Origin: a virus
DNA length: 64,000 nucleotides
IMG/VR virus record: IMGVR_UViG_3300042731_007944
Location: 40,988-104,987 of that record
Direction: 5' to 3' (one strand)
Made by a program: the position numbers and the translations under genes
In this document: piece after piece, positions 16,076 through 24,547 of the stretch
How the letters are laid out: each line of letters opens with the position of its first letter
Position numbering within the stretch: position 1 is the first letter of the stretch
Notes under the pieces: model-generated
Told to the model about the DNA's origin: nothing
Database searches by the model: none
What the model saw: the letters and a program-made list of their open reading frames with translations, nothing else

Positions 16076-16944
16076 AGACAGACCCCCCAGATCAGATACT
16101 TTGTTTGCCCGCTACGAGGGCTGGCAAGCGCGTACAACAGAAACAGCCACCCCACGACCCCAGAGAGCAGCAACGGCAACCCGTAATAGCCTATCGTCGT
16201 CATTCGAATACGATAGGCGGTCCGTTGCGATCCCGGCAGCAGACAGCGCGGCCTCGGCGACAGACTGTTCTTCCGGCATTCCCGCCAGAGTTTACGCATC
16301 CAGTACTCAGTACGAAAGGCCAGAACATACCACGGCGTGACCAGGAGACAGACCATTATCGTCATCCAGCCGTGTGTCAGCGCACAGGCGATCACCGCAA
16401 GCAAGGCCACCGGTTTCACCCAGAGCGTGACGGCTAACAGCACGCCGGATACGAGCGGGATCGGACACCCCCACGCCCAGAGTAAGCACATCACGGCCAG
16501 GCTATCATGCGTCAGTTGCCCGATCACCATGGCGAATACCGGAGCCAGCAGCACCCATGCGGCGCGGCGCGGAAGCCAGAGCATCGGCAGCAGACAGCCA
16601 GCGATAGACAGGATTCTCGCGAACTGGCGTGAGTGAATCCGCGACAGCGCAAAGGACACAAACGGATTCTGGAAGCGGCAATAATTCAGAAAGGAGAAAT
16701 CCTGTAGGAAGAGCGCGAGCGACTTCCTGTTCCGCGTTTCCTGCCAAAGCAGATCCGCATCGGCATAGGACGCCTGCTGCCAGAAGACGAACGCGCCACA
16801 ACTCACCAGGGGCAGCAGACGCCATGCTCCGGAGAGGAGAGAGAACCCCCAAGCGAGGACTCCTGAGAGCACGAGCCACACGAGATCCTGCCATCGTAGG
16901 GGTCGAATTGGATCGGCTGCGGTCATGCCATACACGGAGATCAT
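16063..16944 (-). CDS. Multi-pass membrane protein inside the tail operon
   Basis: About 293 residues from the ATG at 16944 (ATGA overlap with the small gene upstream). Seven or more hydrophobic helices alternate with basic loops, for example WQDLVWLVLSGVLAWGF and a final GYYGLPLLLSGVVGWLF. It has no transporter or enzyme signature I recognise. It is a surprising gene between tail proteins, and a moron or superinfection-exclusion role is possible. Confidence 0.65.
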   Translation of the reverse strand: MISVYGMTAADPIRPLRWQDLVWLVLSGVLAWGFSLLSGAWRLLPLVSCGAFVFWQQASYADADLLWQETRNRKSLALFLQDFSFLNYCRFQNPFVSFALSRIHSRQFARILSIAGCLLPMLWLPRRAAWVLLAPVFAMVIGQLTHDSLAVMCLLWAWGCPIPLVSGVLLAVTLWVKPVALLAVIACALTHGWMTIMVCLLVTPWYVLAFRTEYWMRKLWRECRKNSLSPRPRCLLPGSQRTAYRIRMTTIGYYGLPLLLSGVVGWLFLLYALASPRSGQTKYLIWGVCLCLM

Positions 16945-17084
16945 CGCTTTTGTCCCTCCTCCGCCAGGATCGTGAGATAGCGGTGCCGTTCGTCTGGGGT
17001 TGCTCGAAGAAAGGACACGACAGACAGCACGATCCACGACGCCAACAAGAACAGACATATTCCGACAAACAGCATTACGGCCAT
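16941..17084 (-). CDS. Small single-pass membrane protein, 47 aa
   Basis: The ATG at 17084 overlaps the end of the preceding tail gene, and the TGA overlaps the next ATG. One N-terminal hydrophobic helix (about residues 3-24) is followed by a charged tail. The chain of overlaps supports expression together with the multi-pass protein. Confidence 0.5.
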   Translation of the reverse strand: MAVMLFVGICLFLLASWIVLSVVSFLRATPDERHRYLTILAEEGQKR

Positions 17085-18244
17085 GTGACCCACTCCCCAT
17101 CAACCAGCGACAGCGGAAGGGCCCCGACAATGATGTCCGGCATCGCTGTCAGTTCATCATTCCCGTCGCTGTTAACGTACCAGTATTGTTCATCGTTCCA
17201 CACGATCTGGCGCAGTTTGCCGTCATACCCTTCGCCAAACGTGATTGTATTATCAGCCCCGGTGTCGCTGCGGTCCATCAACGTGACGCCGCTCTGGGTT
17301 TCTGCATTCGCGGCCTCGCCCCAATAGAGTTCCAGCGTATTGCCGCCGTCTGTCGAGCACCGGACATAGACGAGTAAGGGCCGGTCGAGATCGTCAGCCG
17401 TCAGCGCATGTGTGTTCGTATACGTCGCGGTGGTCGGCGTTCCGTCAAGATTTTGCCCGGTCGTCACATACAAACAATTACTGGCATTAAATCCGATCTG
17501 GAGTCGGATCGCGCTATATGTTCCGTCACGGATCTCAAAGATCACCCCGGCGTCCGCAAGATCGTCTTTCGTCACCAGCGCCCGAAAGATCCAGTCGTCA
17601 CTTGCCAGAAAGGACCCGGCCAAAACACTATAGGCGACCGTTTCAGATGCCATTGTCCCGGTGCCATCATCTTCTAATGCCAAGACCTCAACCGCGATTC
17701 CGGTTCCGGCGTCAGGAAACACCGTGGACACCGCTTCAGCGACAAGCCGCAAGGTCATCTCATCCAGATGCACTTCCGTAATTTCGCCGGAGAAGAGTTG
17801 GCGAAAGGCTGACGAGGTATTGCCTTCAAACGCCTGCAAAACGGCGATCTGCTGTCCTAATAACGGCTCGTCACGATGATCCCCCAGCAGATCGGAGAAA
17901 AACCCGTCCGTATTGTCCAACATCACGCTATACGCCCCGATCTCTGTTTGCGTGAGGCTCGTGATGAGATCTGAGATCTGCGGGGCCAATGTCTCTGTAA
18001 CGTTACCAAACTCGATCACACGGCCTTCGGCATAGGCCACCGGGATCCCACCAAACGTGCCACCATCGCCAGCCGTGACAGAACCATCCCACTGCGCAAG
18101 TTCTCCAAATCCGCCGATCTCGTCATCGGTGGGCGTGGTAAGCCCGAAAATATAGCGCGTGCGCACGGTCGTAATCACCACGAGCACTTGCACGCGATGT
18201 TCCGCGTCTTTCGCGGCGATATAGGCAGAGTCAAGGTGTAACAT
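17075..18244 (-). CDS. Phage tail protein (distal tail/hub region)
   Basis: 389 residues; beta-rich with an N-terminal part of the type seen in tail proteins near the hub (LMLDNTDGFFSDLL-like segment near residue 110). A C-terminal part may form a carbohydrate-binding-like sandwich. Immediately follows the 18245-19324 gene. Function from position only. Confidence 0.6.
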   Translation of the reverse strand: MLHLDSAYIAAKDAEHRVQVLVVITTVRTRYIFGLTTPTDDEIGGFGELAQWDGSVTAGDGGTFGGIPVAYAEGRVIEFGNVTETLAPQISDLITSLTQTEIGAYSVMLDNTDGFFSDLLGDHRDEPLLGQQIAVLQAFEGNTSSAFRQLFSGEITEVHLDEMTLRLVAEAVSTVFPDAGTGIAVEVLALEDDGTGTMASETVAYSVLAGSFLASDDWIFRALVTKDDLADAGVIFEIRDGTYSAIRLQIGFNASNCLYVTTGQNLDGTPTTATYTNTHALTADDLDRPLLVYVRCSTDGGNTLELYWGEAANAETQSGVTLMDRSDTGADNTITFGEGYDGKLRQIVWNDEQYWYVNSDGNDELTAMPDIIVGALPLSLVDGEWVTWP

Positions 18245-19324
18245 TCAGATCCTCGTCTTCACGCACTCTTTGAAGTGCAGATCCACGGCCCCGTGAAAAT
18301 CCACCCCGGCGAACTGCTGGCGGAAATCCCGAATATTGCGCCAATCACAGAGAAAGAATGTCTCTGGCTCATCATAAAACAGATGGACATACAGTGGGTG
18401 GATCTTTCCGCTCGTGACGATATCCACCACGGCGGCCTGCATGGCAGCGAGACTCGCAATATCGTTCAGCGATTGCACGTCATAGTGCAGCAGGAGATCC
18501 GCTTGCTGCGCATACGCCTTGTGTCGAAACATGCCGGCTGGATTCTCACTCTCCGCCCCGGTGTAGCCGTAGCCTCGCGAGGACGTCCACCAGGCGTTTG
18601 CTTCGAGTTCGCGATAGGATCCCAGATAGAGCGTCGCCGTTTGAAAATACGACAGCGCCCCATCCACCGGGACGATGCGCCAGTACCGGTACGTCTGATC
18701 CAGGTAGAAGATCAGCTTGTGATCCGTCACGGTGATCGCCTGCGAATACGCCGGGCTGCCCCAACTGTCTGAGGAGTTCGCCTGAAGCGTCAACGTGCTT
18801 TGCCCGGCCACCAGATTGTGATTCATCAGGGCAAAGGCCGTCACCTGCTGCGCACTGCCGAGGTCAATCACGATCGGAAACGTGGCTCCTGACCGAAAAA
18901 GACTGTTGGGGTTCAAATTCAGCAGGTTTCCGGCTCCGTATTTCGCCACGGCGAAGAACTGAAAGGTGTCTTCCAGCGTGAAGTCATCGCCGACCCCCGC
19001 CTGCCAGGCGATCTTAACGCCATAATTCAGCGTGGCAAGCGTCGTGAGGGTCGTGACGCCGGTGGCTTCCCAGCCGGAGCTTTCTGAGGTCTTCCAACGA
19101 TAGGTCGCCTGCCCCACAGAGACGCCGGGTGTGATGCTGTCGATCTGGGCGATGTAATCCAGGTTCTGCGCCCCGGCAAACGATCCGGCGGCAAACGCCG
19201 CCGCGCTGCCGGTCCCTCGCGTTTTCTCCACCCCGGAGACGATCCCCCCGGCCTGACTGCCTGCGGCGATCATATCCACGGACGTAATGTAGTTCGTATC
19301 CAGATAGCGCTCAGCGGTATACAT
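18245..19324 (-). CDS. Phage distal tail-like protein
   Basis: 359 residues encoded directly after the tape measure gene, whose stop overlaps its start by one base. The content is beta-rich, with a discoidin-like segment near residues 140-220 (VIDLGSAQQVTAFALMNHN). That pattern is typical of carbohydrate-binding jelly rolls. Probably the first tail-tip protein. Confidence 0.6.
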   Translation of the reverse strand: MYTAERYLDTNYITSVDMIAAGSQAGGIVSGVEKTRGTGSAAAFAAGSFAGAQNLDYIAQIDSITPGVSVGQATYRWKTSESSGWEATGVTTLTTLATLNYGVKIAWQAGVGDDFTLEDTFQFFAVAKYGAGNLLNLNPNSLFRSGATFPIVIDLGSAQQVTAFALMNHNLVAGQSTLTLQANSSDSWGSPAYSQAITVTDHKLIFYLDQTYRYWRIVPVDGALSYFQTATLYLGSYRELEANAWWTSSRGYGYTGAESENPAGMFRHKAYAQQADLLLHYDVQSLNDIASLAAMQAAVVDIVTSGKIHPLYVHLFYDEPETFFLCDWRNIRDFRQQFAGVDFHGAVDLHFKECVKTRI

Positions 19325-21819
19325 CAGCGGCTCCCCCAGCGGGTGGCGGTGGACACGACGCGGCTTTCCTGGGTGCGCTGGGCGTTCGTGATCCGCTTGG
19401 CAAACGCCTCCACGCTGCGCTCGTCCACAATATTGTTGCCTTCAAACACGACGGTCACCGGCGCGGTGTGCGCGGGTGTTGCCGCCTGCGCCTGTACCTG
19501 TGGCGGCTGATACTGTGACCGCGTGGGCATCGTGAGCACGCCTACCCCGCTCGCGCCGTAATACGATCCGCCCCCGGCCAGCGCACTGGCAATGTTCAGG
19601 CCCCCTCCGGCCATGTACTCGCCGCCTCCGGCCAACATCGTCGCCAGGCTCGATCCAATCGCCTGCCCGGTCGTCTTCGCCTGGGAGGTCACGCCCTGAA
19701 GACTCGATCCGATGCCGTCCACGGACGCCACGACTTTGTCCGCCCAGGACGCCATTTCTGGGAACACACTATGCTCATAGGCTTCATCGCCCAACGCCTT
19801 CACCTCTTCTTTTGCGCCAAAAATTTTGTCTTTCAATTGTGTCATGGCGACGCCCACTTTGTCAACCATGCGTGACATGCCTTCACTCACCGCTTCCCAC
19901 GCGCCTGCTAATTCATTTTTCAGCAAATCAATAATGGTCCGGATACTGTCGCCAAGCGTGCCAAACACATCCAAATACGCTTCTTTAAAGCCATAGGCGC
20001 TATCACCCATTAATTCAAATCCGGCAACGACCGCCTGAAACAAGGGCATCGTGATTTTACGCGCCTTCTCGATCCCCCCCGCGATACCATCCAGTACCGG
20101 CCTGATCACGTCCCACGCCACACCGAACGCATCGCCCACTTTTTCAGCGAAATCCACAACTTTCGTCAACTTAGGAATCAATTCTGTGAGCGCCGGGCCG
20201 AGCGTCGTCACGATCTCTTTGGCCGTTGTGAACGCTTTACTCAGGCCCGTTTGCCCGGATTCGTCCGGCGTGGTGTACTTCACAAACACCTCTTTAATCT
20301 GCTCGCCCAGGCCCTTCAGGGTTTCCCAGAATTTCGAGGCCCCGGCTTCAACAGAATCCCAAAGGGTTGCCCCGTGCTCTTCGACATACGTCATCCAGAC
20401 TTCAAACTGTTCTGATAGCGGTCCAATGACGGCCCCGGCAAGTTCCAGGGCTTTATCATGGAGAATACCAAACACCTCATGTAATTTCTCGCTGTTCCGG
20501 CTCCACTCCTCAAATTTGTCAACCAAGGGGTTAATGTAATTTTTGAGGAAATCCGCAAATGTTTCGGCAAATGGTTCGCCGAATGTGATCAAAATGCTAT
20601 TCCAAATACTACCAAGGACTTTTTGCGCTTCTGACGCCCGATCTACCTGACGGGCATAACTGTCCATGTGTGAGTTTGCGCTAATAAATGCGTCCTCAGC
20701 AATTTTGAAAATAGATAAAAAGCCCTCTCCAATAGGCATTGTCTGATCCATTGCCGCTGCTAATGTTGAAATAGCTTTGAGGCCGATTGCTCCAAAAGCA
20801 TCGGTGGCAAGGGTATTTTGATCAACCCCCGCCCTGATAGATTCAACGGACATATCCAGGCCGTTAAACGCCTCGGTGAGCAAATTCATTGTGTTGAACG
20901 AATCCTGTCCGAGGGCATATTGAATCATTTCACCGAGTGAAGAGAAGGAGATCCGGCTTTTGCCGGTGATCGCCTCTAATCTGGCAATGGCTGCCGTTCC
21001 GCCGTCTGATTGTGCCGTCAGCATTTTCGCTGCGGCGGCTAACGCATCCGTTTTGGTTGTCAGGTTGAAATAGGCACTTCCCATCTGCCGCGATGCGCTC
21101 GTGGCCGCTAATCCTCCTGAGATCAGAGCCCCGCCCCAGGCTGTCGCTTGTTCATAGCTGAGCCTCATCACAGCGTTATTTTGCCCCATTGCCTTGTTAA
21201 AATTGCTGATCTCAAGCTCGTTCGCATTCATGCTTTTGCTGACAGCATCCAGGGCAGAGAGCATATTTGCGGTAGAATCAGCGGCGAGTTTAAAAATGGT
21301 CTGGGATTTCCCCATGTGGAGGGCGAGCTTTTCCGTACTACCTCCAAATTTATCAAGTGCAACAGCGCCAATCCCGACTTGACGTGAAAATTCGGCGATT
21401 GACTCAGCGCCTTTGATCCCCATCTGACCAGCAACCTGCGCCACTTCAAGAAGGTTGGCGGCCGTCAGACTCCCAATTGGTTTGGCGAGTTCGCGGATCT
21501 GTTTGCCGAACTCATCAAGGGCATCGCCAGTCATGCCGGTGGTTTTTCCGACTAGCGCGAGGGCGTCATCATACGTTTGGTAGGCATCGACGGCATCAGT
21601 CACAAATTCCGTACTGATGTCCATCATCGAGGAGGCGACATTGCTAACAAGGTCAATAATGCCACCGAAGGCTTTGGTCGCAATAGAGGCGAGTGATGTG
21701 AATGCGCCACCGAGAGAAGTGACGCCCTTAATTGAACCCCCGAGATCCAGGCGGACTTTTACGGTAATTTCATCGACTGTTGCCACTACGTGGTCGTAGA
21801 GCGCCCGTGTTGACGCCAC
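19324..21819 (-). CDS. Phage tail tape measure protein, TP901 family
   Basis: Up to 831 residues. The TP901 core is clear at about residues 45-370 (YQTYDDALALVGKTTGMTGD, IRELAKPIGSLTA, VAGQMGIKGAESIAEFSRQ). Long helices and a hydrophobic segment follow. The protein sets tail length and is ejected with the DNA. The GTG at 21819 directly abuts the U-tract of the upstream hairpin, leaving no room for a ribosome site, so the true start may be a later GTG near residue 12. Confidence 0.9.
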   Translation of the reverse strand: MASTRALYDHVVATVDEITVKVRLDLGGSIKGVTSLGGAFTSLASIATKAFGGIIDLVSNVASSMMDISTEFVTDAVDAYQTYDDALALVGKTTGMTGDALDEFGKQIRELAKPIGSLTAANLLEVAQVAGQMGIKGAESIAEFSRQVGIGAVALDKFGGSTEKLALHMGKSQTIFKLAADSTANMLSALDAVSKSMNANELEISNFNKAMGQNNAVMRLSYEQATAWGGALISGGLAATSASRQMGSAYFNLTTKTDALAAAAKMLTAQSDGGTAAIARLEAITGKSRISFSSLGEMIQYALGQDSFNTMNLLTEAFNGLDMSVESIRAGVDQNTLATDAFGAIGLKAISTLAAAMDQTMPIGEGFLSIFKIAEDAFISANSHMDSYARQVDRASEAQKVLGSIWNSILITFGEPFAETFADFLKNYINPLVDKFEEWSRNSEKLHEVFGILHDKALELAGAVIGPLSEQFEVWMTYVEEHGATLWDSVEAGASKFWETLKGLGEQIKEVFVKYTTPDESGQTGLSKAFTTAKEIVTTLGPALTELIPKLTKVVDFAEKVGDAFGVAWDVIRPVLDGIAGGIEKARKITMPLFQAVVAGFELMGDSAYGFKEAYLDVFGTLGDSIRTIIDLLKNELAGAWEAVSEGMSRMVDKVGVAMTQLKDKIFGAKEEVKALGDEAYEHSVFPEMASWADKVVASVDGIGSSLQGVTSQAKTTGQAIGSSLATMLAGGGEYMAGGGLNIASALAGGGSYYGASGVGVLTMPTRSQYQPPQVQAQAATPAHTAPVTVVFEGNNIVDERSVEAFAKRITNAQRTQESRVVSTATRWGSR

Positions 21820-21866
21820 AAAAAAACCGGACAGACGGAGTGTAGCGGACCCCGTGTTTGTCCGGT
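21820..21866 (-). promoter_or_regulatory. Structured leader/terminator-like hairpin before the tape measure gene
   Basis: Minus-strand ACCGGACA pairs with TGTCCGGT around a GC-rich interior and is followed by seven Ts, 31 bases after a promoter. It could be an attenuator for the tail operon. The other leader elements of this window have the same layout. Confidence 0.55.
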
Positions 21867-21896
21867 AAGAAAATCATGATTTCGTGTGTTGGCAGC

Positions 21897-21925
21897 AGTA
21901 TGGCAGGGGGGTGGTGAAAAGTCAA
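21897..21925 (-). promoter_or_regulatory. Late-type phage promoter of the tail operon
   Basis: Minus strand: TTGACT (21925-21920), 17 bases, CATACT (21902-21897). The -35 box is preceded by the perfect palindrome TGAAAATTTTCA, whose TTTTCAC half recurs before other phage promoters here. Confidence 0.65.
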
Positions 21926-22062
21926 GTGAAAATTTTCACTGTGAAAAGAAAGGCAACTTATTTTTTTGTGCCATAGGGGAAGCGTAAAAAGGCTGACGAA
22001 ATTTGTCAAGTTTTTCTCGCAAAAATTATTATAAAAAATGGGTCTTTTTTGGTAAATATACC

Positions 22063-22092
22063 TTGACAAAAAACCTGTTCATCTGTCAGTAT
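22063..22092 (+). promoter_or_regulatory. Possible promoter reading into the left cassette array
   Basis: TTGACA with CAGTAT after 18 bases, or TATTAT after 21. It lies just before the first cassette boundary, in the place of an integron Pc promoter. The -10 match is weak. Confidence 0.35.
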
Positions 22093-22143
22093 TATCTATG
22101 TTGAGAGTTTAAAGAATAATATTGTTAGCAGGCTTTTGAATAT

Positions 22144-22236
22144 GTGGCGTGTACCGTAGGGGTAACGAGAGGACAGACCTTGTCTCACGTACTCGCGATG
22201 CCGTGAGGCCCGTTGGTTCGATTCCAACCACGCCAC
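22144..22236 (+). tRNA. tRNA-like structure, anticodon undetermined
   Basis: The 93-base segment has a 7-bp acceptor-like stem GTGGCGT/ACGCCAC, a TACC/GGTA D-like arm and a perfect T-arm GTTGG-TTCGATT-CCAAC. A 6-bp variable-arm-like stem CTCACG/CGTGAG is also present. The anticodon arm is not canonical: no 5-bp stem with a 7-base loop and U33 can be drawn. It may be a degenerate or specialised tRNA within the first cassette. Confidence 0.5.
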
Positions 22237-22259
22237 CCACAGAACAAGAAAAGAGGAAG

Positions 22260-22481
22260 ATGATGTCATTAGCAAAGATATTTTTTACCCAGTTAAGACT
22301 ATCGCTTTGTTTGCTTTTTTTGCAACTCGTTTTGAAAATTGTTCCAAAAGATGACGATGAAGGAAAACTCATTATAGCATCAATTGGTGCATTGGCAAAA
22401 ATGGAGTCGGCCTTGTTATCGTCACAACTGCCTGCTAACAAGGCCATGCAAAAGACACAGGCCGATGCCCGCAAAAATTAG
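22260..22481 (+). CDS. Small cassette protein with N-terminal membrane segment, 73 aa
   Basis: The ATG at 22260 follows AAGAGGAAG. Residues about 10-28 are hydrophobic; the rest is mixed helical. The 3' end of the frame lies in attC-1, as typical for cassette genes. No known family. Confidence 0.5.
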   Translation: MMSLAKIFFTQLRLSLCLLFLQLVLKIVPKDDDEGKLIIASIGALAKMESALLSSQLPANKAMQKTQADARKN

Positions 22482-22556
22482 GAAATAACTATATACTGTA
22501 TCGCCCGCTATCAGGTTCACTCTTTGCCTGTGCTTCTGATGGCCGGCCGTTATGAG
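22434..22556 (+). repeat. attC site 1
   Basis: The R'' side GCTAACAAGGCCAT and the R' side ATGGCCGGCCGTTATGAG pair, with a second block ACACAGGC/GCCTGTGC. The centre is variable, and recombination would occur at GTTATGA (22549). Confidence 0.75.
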
Positions 22557-22566
22557 GCTTCGTTAA

Positions 22567-22842
22567 ATGGCAATCCGATTAAGGAAAATAGAAAATACGT
22601 ATGTAGCGTTATGTGCTGTTGAATCAGACGCAAAAGTTGGCGATATTTATCTTGATGATAATATGCACCATGCGCTTTATACGAAATTCGCAATAGATTT
22701 TAATAGTGAGCGGAATTGCGGTATTGTGTTTGATGAAATTGTCGCAAAACTTATGGAGTCTCAAAAGGTTCGTGATGCACAAGAAGAAGCCGAGAGGTGG
22801 AGTGCAGAACGCCGTCATAACGCTCCAAATCAGCAGAGGTGA
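22567..22842 (+). CDS. Hypothetical cassette protein, 91 aa
   Basis: Starts 11 bases after the attC-1 core region; a mixed alpha/beta N-terminus and a glutamate-rich helical C-terminus. No motif is recognised. It shares its cassette with the next gene, which starts four bases after its stop codon. Confidence 0.5.
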   Translation: MAIRLRKIENTYVALCAVESDAKVGDIYLDDNMHHALYTKFAIDFNSERNCGIVFDEIVAKLMESQKVRDAQEEAERWSAERRHNAPNQQR

Positions 22843-22845
22843 CGT

Positions 22846-23076
22846 ATGCGAGAAATAAATTTATTGAAGTGGATGCGAGATCATTGTTTGCGTTATGGCA
22901 GTATTGGAATTGCTGCAAAAAGATTCACTGTCTCGAATATTTGCTATGAATTGTTCATAGACCGCGATACCATTACGACGGAGATTGAAAAAATGGTTGA
23001 AAGTGGTTTGGTAATGTGGTTGTTTGATAAAGATACGCTTGAATTAACAAAAAAAGGCATCCATGCAACCTCATAA
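22846..23076 (+). CDS. Small winged-helix-like cassette protein, 76 aa
   Basis: The pattern LKWMRDHCLRYGSIGIAAK, then RDTITTEIEKMVESGLV, resembles a compact winged helix. It could bind DNA and control the cassette pair. The stop codon lies in attC-2. Confidence 0.45.
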   Translation: MREINLLKWMRDHCLRYGSIGIAAKRFTVSNICYELFIDRDTITTEIEKMVESGLVMWLFDKDTLELTKKGIHATS

Positions 23077-23201
23077 CAATAAAATGCACGTGAGTTTGCC
23101 CGCTGTCAGCAGTTTCCAGCGTTGCACTTCCGCTCACATGTTGTCGTAGTCCAAACGTGGTTGCCCGCTATGGCAAACCACGTGATTTTCAGCGTTATGA
23201 G
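23072..23201 (+). repeat. attC site 2
   Basis: CATAAC at the left and GCGTTATGAGG at the right bound a stem in which GCACGTGAGTTTGCC pairs with GGCAAACCACGTGAT. Confidence 0.75.
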
Positions 23202-23207
23202 GCTTGT

Positions 23208-23399
23208 ATGACACGTCAATTTGAACTGTGGAATCAGGGAAGATGGATGGAAGAATTTCCGGCAGAGATCATTACGAATTCCCGCGCGCCGCAAGGCGGG
23301 GGCTTCCTGATGAGTGGGCCAGATGGAGTAGCCCCGGAATTGTCCCGCAGGCTCCCTGAGCTAAGAAAGGGCGAGAACCCTGAAAGTGAGAAGGGCTGA
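23208..23399 (+). CDS. Short open frame overlapping a structured RNA (doubtful gene)
   Basis: A 63-codon frame follows attC-2. Only its first 25 codons look protein-like. The rest runs through GC-rich sequence that folds well, so the frame may be incidental. Confidence 0.25.
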   Translation: MTRQFELWNQGRWMEEFPAEIITNSRAPQGGGFLMSGPDGVAPELSRRLPELRKGENPESEKG

Positions 23400-23530
23400 C
23401 ACTCGGAAAGGACGAGCTAACCTGTCGTCATAAATTGATAAGAAAGGCGACCCCGGACGAGAGTAACCGGGAAATCTTGAACATATTCCGTGGGGAGTGC
23501 TCCGAGGAGAGAGCCCCGGCTGTGCAGCAT
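23276..23530 (+). ncRNA. Structured GC-rich RNA candidate, possibly an orphan omega (HEARO-like) RNA
   Basis: The stretch has many nested stems: CCGCAAGGCGG, GGGCCAGATGGAGTAGCCC, CCCCGG/CCGG and GGGG/CCCC. It resembles what I recall of the GC-rich hairpin ends of TnpB/IscB guide RNAs. No nuclease gene is adjacent. The identification is from memory of such RNAs and is tentative. Confidence 0.35.
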
Positions 23531-23566
23531 CCAAAAAAAGAATGGCAGCCAAAACAGGAGCGCCAT

Positions 23567-23669
23567 CATAACAAGCAATTTCACCAGACAACGCCCGCCG
23601 TCAGGTGTTTTGCAGATTAGAAACCACGTCGCAAGCGGGCATTGCAGGTGATTTGCGGCGTTCTAATGC
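23567..23669 (+). repeat. attC site 3
   Basis: CATAACAAGCAATTTCACC on the left pairs with GGTGATTTGCGGCGTTCTAA on the right, with GCCCGC/GCGGGC as the inner stem. Confidence 0.75.
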
Positions 23670-23686
23670 CTTCAGCGGAGGATGTC

Positions 23687-24013
23687 ATGTTTGAAAAAAT
23701 AGAACTTACTAAAGACAATCTTTTGGAATTTCTATCAAATAATGTGTGCGCGAAAGACTCTGAATTCAATCTTGAACTATGCGAATCAAAAGGCCGTGGC
23801 CGCAGTGGGCGTACAGTTTTTTATATTCATGGCGAATTGATAAGCCATTTGTGGAAAACATGTCAAATTAATCGAGCCCCTCGGTTTTCCGTATTCTCCG
23901 ATCAAGATGTCATTGAAAGGGCGAATAACTGGATAAAACGAAAAAGAAAGTTGTTGGTTGGGGCATTAGAACAAACGCTTGCAAAAGACCCCAAAGACGC
24001 GGGCGAAAATTAA
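23687..24013 (+). CDS. Hypothetical cassette protein, 108 aa
   Basis: The ATG at 23687 is preceded by GCGGAGGA at 7 bases. A mixed alpha/beta protein with a basic patch (NNWIKRKRKLLVG) near the end. The left half of attC-4 lies in its coding sequence. No known domain. Confidence 0.55.
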   Translation: MFEKIELTKDNLLEFLSNNVCAKDSEFNLELCESKGRGRSGRTVFYIHGELISHLWKTCQINRAPRFSVFSDQDVIERANNWIKRKRKLLVGALEQTLAKDPKDAGEN

Positions 24014-24073
24014 TCTTGTTAACGTCAGCTTCGGTGGCCGCGTCTTTGGGGCTGTTGAAGCGAGGCGTTACAT
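23969..24073 (+). repeat. attC site 4
   Basis: GAACAAACGCTTGC pairs with GAAGCGAGGCGTTAC, and CCCCAAAGACGCGG with CCGCGTCTTTGGGG, one of the strongest stems of the array. Confidence 0.8.
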
Positions 24074-24135
24074 GCCCTCCCCGTAGGCGTAACCGCTCAT
24101 TGAAAACTTAAAAATCTTCCTGAAATCAAAAAAAC

Positions 24136-24186
24136 ATTCAATTTGAATAAATAATACTTGACAATATTCATATTGAATATTATATT
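24136..24186 (+). promoter_or_regulatory. Promoter with palindromic operators inside a cassette
   Basis: TTGACA (24158-24163) and TATATT (24181-24186) are 17 bases apart. The spacer is a perfect palindrome AATATTCA-TAT-TGAATATT. A second palindrome ATTCA-ATT-TGAAT lies at 24136-24148. The arrangement suggests autorepression by the encoded helix-turn-helix protein. Confidence 0.75.
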
Positions 24187-24238
24187 ACATGTGACGCTGA
24201 AAAAGGGAACATAAACACAAATTCAGGAGGATTCAATC

Positions 24239-24535
24239 ATGACAGCTTATGAAAAAAACCAGGCAATGTTAAACAAGCCAAAACAACAGTTATACCCCCT
24301 TGAAAAAGTTTTGAGAAAAGAAGGGTGGGAATACATGTATTGCGACAATACAAGCGAGGTATGGGATGTAAAAGCCCTGCTTGAAAGCGAATGTCCGGCA
24401 TTGCAAGAATTGTGTCGCCCTGAGATGGGAGAAGGTGAGGTCGTCTTTCATTTTCATCAATATTGTTTGCGCAAGGGTTCGCTTGGGGTTGCTGCCTCAG
24501 TGAACACTTTTCGTACTATCAAAACGACCATCTAA
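24239..24535 (+). CDS. Hypothetical protein of a two-gene cassette (possible toxin), 98 aa
   Basis: A ribosome site CAGGAGG precedes the ATG. The product is a small, mixed protein with several cysteines and histidines and no recognised fold. It is followed after 12 bases by a helix-turn-helix gene under an autoregulated-looking promoter, the layout of toxin-antitoxin operons. Confidence 0.55.
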   Translation: MTAYEKNQAMLNKPKQQLYPLEKVLRKEGWEYMYCDNTSEVWDVKALLESECPALQELCRPEMGEGEVVFHFHQYCLRKGSLGVAASVNTFRTIKTTI

Positions 24536-24547
24536 GGGAGATTCGCA

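Noticed and set aside
20051-20539. Long plus-strand frame opposite the tape measure gene
   Set aside because: Antisense to a well-supported gene; serine/proline-rich composition is typical of a shadow frame.
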